The translations under genes and the position numbers were made by a program. Below are positions 50,649 through 59,000 of a stretch of 64,000 nt of DNA, piece by piece (within the stretch, counting starts at the first letter, position 1; each line of letters starts with the position of its first letter). The stretch comes from Chryseobacterium shigense (GTDB lineage Bacteria; Bacteroidota; Bacteroidia; Flavobacteriales; Weeksellaceae). The notes under the pieces were generated by a model, which was given only the letters and a program-made list of their open reading frames with translations, was not told the origin of the DNA and did no database searches. The stretch lies in contig NZ_FTNY01000002.1 of NCBI RefSeq assembly GCF_900156575.1, positions 825,413 to 889,412 of the forward strand, read 5' to 3'.

Positions 50649-51758
50649 CTAATATTTATTTATAAAATCTCTTGCAATGTTAGTATCTGTAATAGATACA
50701 CCAGCTCCTTTTAGGGCTTGATCTACTTTGCTAGCAGGTACTGTTTTCATCAATTGTATTGCTTTAATTTGCCCTTGAGATAAATCTTGAAATTGAGGAG
50801 CTCCGCCACTTCTAGGAAATAATGTTTGTCCTTCATTTTTCATACCATAAACTCTACCATTAATCACTACATCTCCATTACCATTATTTGCATTTGAAAA
50901 ATTACCAGCATTGTATGTTGTTATATCTAAGTCTAATATTTCTTTTAGAGCAAAGGTTCCTGCGCGTGTTTTTCCTCCTGCTATTGAAGTCGAATTTAAA
51001 TTGTGCCAACTATTTATTTTTGCTGAAAATTTCGATGTACCTTTAGCAGCATATTTAGGATATCTAAATCCATTAGCATCTTGCATGGCAGAACCAAAAG
51101 CAACAGCAATAGATAATAAAACTCCTTCATTTGTATCAGGCATTGTAAAGTTTCCAGACATACTGCTATGAGCCAAATCTTCCGCTGCTTGTGCAGTGCC
51201 GGAATCAACTGGTTCATCCAACCATCGTCCGAGAGATTCTACAATACCTACTTCTAAATTTCCTGACTTGGACGCTTCTTGTTTTTTATCAGCATATCCC
51301 CAACCTCCAAAAAATCTACCTACACTATCCCAAGCGCGACGTAATCCTCCATGAGAACAGTTAGGATCATCACACATTCCATTAGGATCAAGTCTGTTAA
51401 TTGGATTTCCAGAACAATAATTATAAGGAGTTTCATCATGAGAATGTTCAGCCAACGGATCCACAACACCCCATCTTCCTAAGTCGGGCATATAAAATCT
51501 TGCACCATAATCATACATTCCACTTTCCTGCAACTCCTTTCCATTGTACTTATATTTATACGCAGGATTTCCAGACAAGACATTATACCCTTCATGCTTC
51601 AATCCAAACGGATAATAATTACTTTCCTCAATGATCTCTGCTCCGGAGCCATTTTTAAAGTAGCTCAAACGAGTATTTCCAAGATGATCAGTATAGTTGT
51701 ATACATACTTCCCAGTCTCAAAATTAAAATAACCTTCTGCGGTAGGGAAGAATTTCAA
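50649..51758 (-). CDS. Displaced RHS tip/toxin cassette, unknown toxin domain
   Basis: The frame gives 369 residues from a TTG. It has no ATG or ribosome site of its own. Residues 1-104 repeat the tip of the main RHS protein almost exactly (MYDYGARFYMPDLGRWGVVDP), then the sequence diverges at EHSHDETPYNYCSGNPINRLDPNG and continues into a unique C-terminal domain of about 240 residues (GRVYGMKNEGQTLFPRSGG, FQDLSQGQIKAIQLM). No nuclease motif is certain. The homology extends upstream to about 51828, next to REP copy E. It is likely silent unless recombined into the main RHS gene. Confidence 0.75.
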   Translation of the reverse strand: MKFFPTAEGYFNFETGKYVYNYTDHLGNTRLSYFKNGSGAEIIEESNYYPFGLKHEGYNVLSGNPAYKYKYNGKELQESGMYDYGARFYMPDLGRWGVVDPLAEHSHDETPYNYCSGNPINRLDPNGMCDDPNCSHGGLRRAWDSVGRFFGGWGYADKKQEASKSGNLEVGIVESLGRWLDEPVDSGTAQAAEDLAHSSMSGNFTMPDTNEGVLLSIAVAFGSAMQDANGFRYPKYAAKGTSKFSAKINSWHNLNSTSIAGGKTRAGTFALKEILDLDITTYNAGNFSNANNGNGDVVINGRVYGMKNEGQTLFPRSGGAPQFQDLSQGQIKAIQLMKTVPASKVDQALKGAGVSITDTNIARDFINKY

Positions 51759-51834
51759 TATACCATTTTCATACTGGAAACCGTCTAAATAATCTGTGGT
51801 GTCTGTACCGAAGATCTTTCTTACTTTAATTGAG

Positions 51835-51915
51835 GCTAAAATAATAAAACCACTGCAAAAAAAAGTGGTTTATTTTTATTGATGGCCACGAGCGAGACGC
51901 TCGCGCCAGCGGGGG
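51835..51915 (+). repeat. REP-like element, copy E
   Basis: GCTAAAATAATAAAACCACTG and AGTGGTTTATTTTTATTGATGG flank the first stem. The second hairpin is CGAGCG-AGA-CGCTCG, ending CGCCAGCGGGGG. It is joined on the right to a remnant of the XRE-tail sequence and on the left to the tip homology block. Confidence 0.9.
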
Positions 51916-51969
51916 CTCACCAATAAAAAGTTTAAAGATTTTTTTGCTAAAAACGCAGCAGCTTTATAA
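51916..51969 (+). pseudogene. Second, shorter remnant of the XRE-regulator tail
   Basis: CTCACCAATAAAAAGTTTAA and onward encode LTNKKFKDFFAKNAAAL followed by TAA. This is nearly identical in DNA to the end of the remnant at 48096-48296 (48243-48296). Here it is fused directly after REP copy E, about 145 bp closer than in copy A. Confidence 0.75.
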
Positions 51970-51974
51970 AATAA

Positions 51975-52004
51975 AAACCCATCGCAATTGCGATGGTTTT
52001 TTTA
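51975..52004. terminator. Terminator after the XRE-tail remnant
   Basis: The stem CCATCGC / GCGATGG with an AATT loop is followed by seven T. It is the counterpart of the terminator at 48303. Confidence 0.85.
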
Positions 52005-52033
52005 TAGATTAACGGAAGCTTATAAAGCTAGTA

Positions 52034-52513
52034 TTACTGCTTTTTGAATATAAAACCAACACTTCTATTTTCAACTTTTTTATAATAATACAAATCGTTG
52101 TCTTGGGTTATCTTTAAAGTATCAATATTTGGTATATGATACAAAGATTCATCAGGATAAAATGTCCTTCCATCATAAAGCTTTCTTATGTTTGTTCTAT
52201 ATTTTTCACTCAGAAAATTGCAATCACTATCATTAAAATAAGGTAAGTTAAACTCTTCTTTTTGAGGATTCAAAATTATTATCTTATTCTTAGAAATACG
52301 ATATCTCTTTTTAAATACTATATTTTTGAACTGATCTGCCATATTCGTACAATTAAAAACATTTTTAATAATGAGATTATTCTCATCCAATATTTGAATA
52401 GACAATTTTCTATTACTATGTTCATAAATATATTCATTGCCGATTATCGTTAAAGATTGGCTTTTGCAGGAAATGAACAAAATAAATATAATTAAAGTTA
52501 TTTTATTGTGCAT
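52034..52513 (-). CDS. Lipoprotein, putative immunity of the zincin-type cassette
   Basis: The protein has 159 residues. The signal ends in the lipobox LFISC (Cys16). The rest is Asn/Lys/Tyr-rich (YRISKNKIIILNPQKEEF) with a few cysteines and no known family. It overlaps the end of the metallopeptidase-like reading frame by 11 bp. The lipoprotein nature suggests protection in the periplasm or on the surface against a protease-type toxin. Confidence 0.65.
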   Translation of the reverse strand: MHNKITLIIFILFISCKSQSLTIIGNEYIYEHSNRKLSIQILDENNLIIKNVFNCTNMADQFKNIVFKKRYRISKNKIIILNPQKEEFNLPYFNDSDCNFLSEKYRTNIRKLYDGRTFYPDESLYHIPNIDTLKITQDNDLYYYKKVENRSVGFIFKKQ

Positions 52514-53617
52514 AATAGCTTGTATTAGTTGCTGGAGGATAAATTAAAGATTGATTCAATCCAGGATTATCAACTAAACTTTGAAGAAAACTATTGTTAA
52601 TATCATTAAGCTCAGTGACGGTTTGTACTTGATTTATTTTCAATAAATTACTAGGATTTGAAAAATCTAAATAAGGTTTATATAATATTTGACCAACTGC
52701 TGATAATTGTGCTTTGTAAGCATCCACTTCTTTACTTGCTCCAAAACTTCCAGATGTTAAATTTCCTGAAGTATTAATGTCATATTCTCCTCTGGCAATT
52801 TGTCCTCCATGTCTACCTTCATGCACTTTCTTATCATAATCATCAAAATAAATGGTTACTTCTGCACTGCCTGTTCTCATCGTTTGTGGTAGTCCACCGT
52901 TCAATGAAGCATCTTTGAATACATAATCATTATTTTTATCATTGATCATATCGGTTATATCATTCACAGACTTGTTAACTTCAGTAATCATCGAATTAAT
53001 ATTACCTATTTCTTTTTTCTGAGCTTTACTTAAAGAAACTTTTCCATTTTTATCGGTTGCGGAGCTATAAATCATATTCCTTTGCGATTCTAATTGGGTT
53101 TTTCTCATATTGAGCCCCATTTGTGTGTGTGTTCAGCTTCTTTTTTGCTCTGCGGATCGTTTATGGTTCTTCCATCCGGATCAGTAAATCTTACAGGATT
53201 ATTGATAGTATAATTATAAGGTGAATGTCTTCTATATATTTCCGCCAGCGGATCAATCACACCCCATCTTCCAATATCCGGCATATAAAATCTCGCTCCG
53301 TAGTCATACATTCCCGTCTCCTGCAACTCCTTTCCATTGTACTTATATTTATACGCAGAATTTCCAGATAAAACATTATATCCTTCATGCTTCAATCCAA
53401 ACGGATAATAATTACTCTCCTCAATGATCTCTGCTCCTGAGCCATTTTTAAAGTAGCTCAAACGTGTATTTCAAGATGATCGGTATAGTTGTATACATAC
53501 TTCCCGGTTTCAAAATTAAAATAACCTTCTGCGGTAGGGAAGAATTTCAACGTGCCATTTTCATACTGGAAACCGTCTACATAATCTGTGGTGTCTGTAC
53601 CGAAGATCTTTCTTACT
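52503..53617 (-). pseudogene. Displaced RHS tip/toxin cassette with zincin motif, two frameshifts
   Basis: The unit has the same order as the other cassettes: tip homology, RFTDPDGR end motif, unique domain. The unique part carries HEGRH (HExxH zinc motif) within KKVHEGRHGGQIARG and a downstream acidic KEVDAYKAQ, as in metallopeptidase toxins. Two frame breaks are visible. A missing base near 53472 (TATTTCAAG instead of TATTTCCAAG) truncates the tip after YNYTDHL. A (CA)5 tract at 53122-53131 shifts the frame before MGLNMRKTQ; four units would restore it. Either decay, phase variation or sequence errors. Confidence 0.75.
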
Positions 53618-53626
53618 TTATTTTAA

Positions 53627-53725
53627 GCTAAAATAATAAAACCACTGCAAAAAACAGTGGTTTATTTTTATTGAGGAAGCACGAGCGAGGGGGGGGGTTA
53701 TTGATGGACATGAGTAGTACGCTTG
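53627..53725 (+). repeat. REP-like element, copy F (right half rearranged)
   Basis: The left half is intact (GCTAAAATAATAAAACCACTG, then ACAGTGGTTT). The right half breaks off after CACGAGCGAG into a run of G, then resumes as a decayed TTATTGATGGACATGAG fragment. The following 130 bp to the immunity gene are AT-rich with no gene. Confidence 0.8.
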
Positions 53726-53857
53726 TAATTTCTGTAATATTACGAAAATACTTCATTCGTAAACGTATAAATTCGCATCTTAAATTTCAATGCTTTTAAT
53801 TACTTTTTATCATAGATTGTACCAGCAAGGATATTTATTAATTTTACTAAAATAATA

Positions 53858-54160
53858 CTATTTTTCATTTTTATCAGGTCTAATTAATTTTAAAGAAATA
53901 GAAAAACTTACAAGAATACTTATTAAAAATATGATGGTAACATAATTAGCATCTAAACCAAAAGTAAATAACTCTAGTATTATATTCTTATGTGTAAGTA
54001 TGTATACGGTTATTAAGAATATAGTTATAGAAATCAAAATAAATAAAATCCATTTTAATCTAATTATTTCAAAATAATTTAAAATAGCTATTATTAGACC
54101 ATCTAAAACAAATCCAATACAAAAATACATGATGCAAAAATAAAAAGTATAAGCAAACAT
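53858..54160 (-). CDS. Three-helix membrane protein, putative immunity of the phospholipase-like cassette
   Basis: The protein has 100 residues, almost entirely hydrophobic, with three membrane helices (about 4-28, 36-58, 72-92) and a basic C-terminus. It lies 112 bp after the stop of the phospholipase-like cassette. A membrane-embedded immunity protein would fit a toxin that attacks membrane lipids. The family is unknown, and the gene is AT-rich. Confidence 0.65.
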   Translation of the reverse strand: MFAYTFYFCIMYFCIGFVLDGLIIAILNYFEIIRLKWILFILISITIFLITVYILTHKNIILELFTFGLDANYVTIIFLISILVSFSISLKLIRPDKNEK

Positions 54161-54272
54161 TTCAGTACCATATCCTTCAAAAATAAAAACTATTATTAGT
54201 GGTAATAGAAATAATAGAATATGATAGAATATGATATAATAAATTAAATAATATTATTCTTTTCATTATTGA

Positions 54273-55397
54273 TTATTGTGTAAAAGTTATAAAAGTTCTA
54301 TTTTCTGTTGTTTTTTCCCATTCTCCCTTTTTATTCCGCTTATACATGTCAACATCAGTATTTACAACATTTCCTTTAGCCTGTCCATTAAAATGTCCAT
54401 TTCTTGCTCTTAAATAATTATTAATTGTACCAACTTGGTTACCTGCGACAGAAAACGTCTGAGCACCTTCTCTTATTCTTACTTCTGTCTCAAAAACAGC
54501 ACTATTTTGTTCTGTAGTACCTCCACTATTCGCAACGTAATTAAATGTAAACATATCAATTTTTCCTGCTCCTAATTTCGAACCCAAATTATCTGCCAAA
54601 CTATTTGCATATTCTAAATACAGGTCTGGTCGATTGGCAATTTTATCCGGTTCATGAGCAGAAAATAAATGTCCTTGGCCGTTGGGATACATTGTATCTC
54701 CATCAGACATCATTGTATGTGCATAACTATCTCCAAAATAATGCAAAGCCCTTCCTACTTCTGCCATAGATCCTGCACTATGTAGCATATTTCTTGCAAT
54801 ATTTCTTGCAGTTCCTGAACGTCCTCCATTTAGAGCATGTATACTTCTTTGTAATCCTGGATCCATCCAAGTACTTGGTGACGACATAACTTCACCATTT
54901 CTCGCCATTATATTGTCCGGAGCTTCTGTATAATAAGCTAACGAATATGCATCTTTTCTTCCCATCATCGTAGCCATTAAATAGACAGTCCAAAAATGGC
55001 CATCCGTTTCATATGCACCATTGGGATCTAAAAACCTTATTGGATTATTGTAAGCATACCTAAAGGGTGATAGATTTGGAGCTTTCTCCGCCAACGGATC
55101 CACCACACCCCATCTTCCCAAATCCGGCATATAAAATCTCGCTCCATAATCATACATTCCCGTCTCCTGAAGCTCCTTCCCATTGTACTTATATTTATAC
55201 GCAGGATTTCCAGACAACACATTATACCCTTCATGCTTCAATCCAAAAGGATAATAATTACTCTCCTCAATGATCTCTGCTCCTGAGCCATTTTTAAAGT
55301 AGCTCAAACGTGTATTTCCAAGATGATCGGTATAATTATACACATATTTTCCGGTTTCAAAATTAAAATAACCCTCTGCGGTAGGGAAGAATTTCAA
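54273..55397 (-). CDS. Displaced RHS tip/toxin cassette, phospholipase C/S1-P1-like domain
   Basis: The frame gives 374 residues from a TTG; no proper start is present. Residues 1-104 are the RHS tip; IRFLDPNGAY marks the junction. The unique domain has a run of His/Asp motifs like zinc phospholipase C and S1-P1 nucleases: His134 (DGHFW), His187 (RSIHALN), His206, His219-Asp223-His227 (ALHYFGDSYAH), His243 and His248-Glu249 (GHLFSAHEP). The H-xxx-D spacing of HYFGD is characteristic. It probably hydrolyses phospholipids or nucleic acids. Next to REP copy G upstream. Confidence 0.8.
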   Translation of the reverse strand: MKFFPTAEGYFNFETGKYVYNYTDHLGNTRLSYFKNGSGAEIIEESNYYPFGLKHEGYNVLSGNPAYKYKYNGKELQETGMYDYGARFYMPDLGRWGVVDPLAEKAPNLSPFRYAYNNPIRFLDPNGAYETDGHFWTVYLMATMMGRKDAYSLAYYTEAPDNIMARNGEVMSSPSTWMDPGLQRSIHALNGGRSGTARNIARNMLHSAGSMAEVGRALHYFGDSYAHTMMSDGDTMYPNGQGHLFSAHEPDKIANRPDLYLEYANSLADNLGSKLGAGKIDMFTFNYVANSGGTTEQNSAVFETEVRIREGAQTFSVAGNQVGTINNYLRARNGHFNGQAKGNVVNTDVDMYKRNKKGEWEKTTENRTFITFTQ

Positions 55398-55471
55398 TGT
55401 ACCGTTTCCATACTGGAAACCGTCTAAATAATCTGTGGTGTCTGTACCGAAGATCTTTCTTACTTTATTTT

Positions 55472-55556
55472 AGGCTAAAATAATAAAACCACTGTAAAAA
55501 ACAGTGGCTTATTTTTATTGATAAACAGGAGCGAGACGCTCGCTCCAGCGAGGGGG
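55472..55556 (+). repeat. REP-like element, copy G
   Basis: GCTAAAATAATAAAACCACTG / CAGTGG form the first hairpin. GAGCGAGACGCTCGCTC forms the second, ending CAGCGAGGGGG. It lies between the tip homology of the phospholipase-like cassette and the main immunity gene. Confidence 0.88.
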
Positions 55557-55567
55557 AGGTTTTTTTA

Positions 55568-56035
55568 TTACTTATTTTTTTCTTTTTCCTTATATCGAGT
55601 TAGGATTAGAACTCCTTCATAATTACTACGTTTTGTTCCCTGTAAAATAATAGTGTCTTTATTGTAATACAGTATTTTACTGGTATTCTTATGATAATAG
55701 CCATTTTTAGAGTTTTTATAAGAATCTATACTAACAATGGAATCACTGATAATAAACCATTTTTCGGGATTGTATAGATCATCCTTCGGGATTGTGTCTA
55801 AATTCTTAGTCGTATAATTATTAATATACTGGATTTGTCGTCCATCTTTAAAAAATTCAAATACCCGAAAAGGATAAAATGCTTGAGCGCAATGTATACT
55901 ATCTATACTATACGCATACCATTTTTTACTCGTTTCTCCTGCAAAAACTGACTCTATTTTATCTTGCTTATTTTCTTTACATGCAAAAATAATAAAAAGA
56001 AAAAGGCTAATCTTGGGGATGTTTAATATCTTCAT
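55568..56035 (-). CDS. Lipoprotein, putative immunity of the main RHS protein
   Basis: The protein has 155 residues. The signal ends in FIIFAC (Cys19), so it should be lipidated. The mature part (VFAGETSKKWYAYSIDSIHCAQAF, YYNKDTIILQGTKRS) is beta-rich with a lipocalin-like feel but no known family. Its first 29 bp overlap the end of the main RHS gene, so it is translated with it, as expected for a cognate immunity gene. Confidence 0.7.
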   Translation of the reverse strand: MKILNIPKISLFLFIIFACKENKQDKIESVFAGETSKKWYAYSIDSIHCAQAFYPFRVFEFFKDGRQIQYINNYTTKNLDTIPKDDLYNPEKWFIISDSIVSIDSYKNSKNGYYHKNTSKILYYNKDTIILQGTKRSNYEGVLILTRYKEKEKNK

Positions 56036-59000
56036 ATGGATTTGATGGATAAGTGCTGTTTCCTACACTAACGGTTATTGTTGTACTTGTTGGTAAATTA
56101 TTTCCACCATTATATGGTGTAATGGTTACGCTTCCTGTATTTCCTTCATTATACTCATTGATCATATTCATACGGTCAGCACCATAACTTGCTTCTTTTT
56201 CAGCCGCATTGAGCACCCGTTGACCAAAACTTGCAGCTTGTCCGTATCGATATCCCTGTGTTGTTTTGCCAAAATCAGGATTTTTAGCTTCATTTAAATA
56301 AACAGTTGCATGATCAACAAAAGTATACCTGTTGGCAGGAATGTTTTCATTTTTATGTCCAAGTTTTCCTCCTTCATGATTCAAGGTAGATTTAATATTG
56401 TAAGCATTGTCATAAGTTCCATCACTTAAAGCTTTAGTATTAAAGAAAATATTACCATTTGCCATAGTTAGAGCGGATCCTCTTGATCCTGAATACGTTC
56501 CGGTATGTCCAGATATTCCTTTTTCTCCTGCATAGTGCGCTAAAATATTTGAAACAGCTTTGTTTGTTCCTTTGCTATTATAATTTAACTGAGATAGGCT
56601 AGCGGCTCCTGTATTACCTTTTAATTGAGATAATTTTGTAGCTGAACTGTTACTATGCACAACAACATTATTGGTACTTTTCTTATCTGTACCAATATAC
56701 TTTCCATATTTATTGAAATGATCATCAACAGGAGCTCTACCATCCGGATCAATAAATCTGATTGGATTATCGAATGCATAATTATAAGTTGACCAACGAC
56801 GCATTTGTTCTGCTTTCGGATCTATCACTCCCCATCTTCCAATATCCGGCATATAAAATCTTGCCCCATAATCATACATTCCACTTTCCTGAAGCTCCTT
56901 CCCATTGTACTTATATTTATACGCAGGATTTCCCGACAAAACATTATACCCTTCATGCTTCAATCCAAACGGATAATAATTACTTTCCTCAATGATCTCT
57001 GCTCCTGAGCCATTTTTAAAGTAGCTCAAACGGGTATTTCCAAGATGATCGGTATAGTTGTACACATACTTCCCCGTCTCGAAATTAAAATAACCTTCTG
57101 CAGTAGGGAAGAATTTCAACGTACCATTTTCATACTGGAAACCGTCTATATAATCTGTGGTGTCCGTACCAAAGAGCTTTCTTACTTTTACTCCATCTGC
57201 TCTATAGATGTAATCGGTTACTTTGGCATTCTGGGAAACCTTTCCTGGTAAATTTAAATAATTATATTGAATAGAGATCCCTTTATCCTGCTGAAGTGTC
57301 ATATTTCCGTTCAGGTCATAGCTGATCGTACTTCCGGTACTTCCTGATGAAAGCGGATAACCACTTAAGGCATTACCCGTTCCCATCTCTTTAAGGTAGG
57401 CTAATTTATTACTCTGTTCCCCATTTTCATAATGGTATTCCAGATCATCCATCACTTCAGGAGCCGTATAGCCGGGAAGCTGTCTTCCTCTTCTGAGCAG
57501 GGATTTAATATTTCCGTTCAGGTCGTAGGTAAGCTTCTCATGGTATTCTCCTCTGTCTAAATTCATGGCATCCCAGAAACGTCCTTCTTTAAGACGGTTG
57601 AGACCATCATATTCATAAGAGTAATTTCTCAGAACCGCATCACTTTGGGTAATCCAAGACATCTGCGAAATATTTCCGTTGTACTTTGCAGAACCTGAAA
57701 ACTGGTTGTCCGGTTTGCTGTACCTCAACTCATAAGCAAAGAGTTTATTCTGCAGATTGGAAGGTTCATTAAGTTTCGTGAGCCATCCTCTGATATTGTA
57801 TGCATATTTGACACTCTGCAAAGGACTGCCTGTTGTATTTCCAACATTTTTGGTCTGAACCTGTCCGAGATCATTGTATAGATTTTCAGCAAGAAGTTCC
57901 TTCACTCCACCATTGACCTCATTCCAATGTCTGACCAGCCTTTCCTGATGATCGTATTCAAAGGTTTCTTTGATGTTGACTTTCGTGGCATCTACAGCTC
58001 TTTTATGCTCGGTAAGTGTATATTCCGGAACTCCTGAAAACTTCAGTAAACTTTCAGTTTTGGTGTATCCTCCAAGATGATTCACAGAATGAGTGGATAT
58101 TGCCCGTCCTTTCTTATCATAGTAGGTATATGCTTTTGTCCAACTGTCATTGTCAATGTTTTTCACATAAGAAGCTGTGGGCAGACTTTTAGTGCTGATA
58201 TTCGAGCCCTGGGTAGGCTGAGGCAGTACTTCCTGACCTAAAACTGTCCCGTAAACTGCTGGTGCACCCTGAGGATAGGTATCATAATAGCTGACGGTAA
58301 GAATCTTTTCGATACTTGTAGGATATGAAACGTTTCCGTACTCTATATTCATTCCACTCAAGGCAAAACTTCCTCCACGGGCTTCGTAAGAAACATTCGA
58401 AGCCTGATTATCAATAGAAGTCTGTATATTTTGTCTCGCAGTTCCGTCTCTTGAAATTCCTGTGTACACAACTCTTCCAAACTGGTCATATTTGGTAAAA
58501 TTCCATGACTGGTCAGCTGTAAAGTTGGCAATTCCGTTTTTCAGAACGGTATCGCGATACAGAATCAACTGATCTTTTTTATTGTACACCATCTGTTCCC
58601 AGCCTTTTCCGGGAAGTTTCTTTTCTACCAGTCTGCTTCTGCCATCATATTTATATTGATAACAAAGATGTTCCAAAGCGGCGGCAGCTACTGATGCAGA
58701 AGCAGACGCCAATGGCGGAATTACAAATGCCAGCTGGTCATATTCATTATACACATAATAAGTATCTGCATTTTCGGAGGCACTGATGACTTTTCTGACC
58801 AATAGCGTTTGTCCCTTACCGTTCTTGAATTCTATGGTCTTATTGTTGTCTTCATCCGTGACGGTATTTTTATACAGTTGAGCTTCTCCGTATGTTCCGG
58901 ATAGACTTAATACCGAAGAAGTAGCTCCATCAACCCAACTGGTGGCGGTGGTATATTTTGTTACTTCGCCTGTTGTATTGGCTTCATAGCCGAAAACAAC

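Noticed and set aside
48049..55556. A CRISPR-like array from the repeated palindromic units
   Set aside because: Copies are about 80 bp, irregularly spaced by 0.5 to 2 kb with genes between, and no cas gene is present.
56007..56700. A definite metallopeptidase toxin at the end of the main RHS protein
   Set aside because: The motif is HEGGKLGH, not HExxH, and no third ligand is certain; the activity is left open.
51401..57008. Similar open frames on the plus strand inside each RHS tip block
   Set aside because: They recur only because the coding sequence on the minus strand is duplicated; they have no promoter and a composition typical of antisense shadows.
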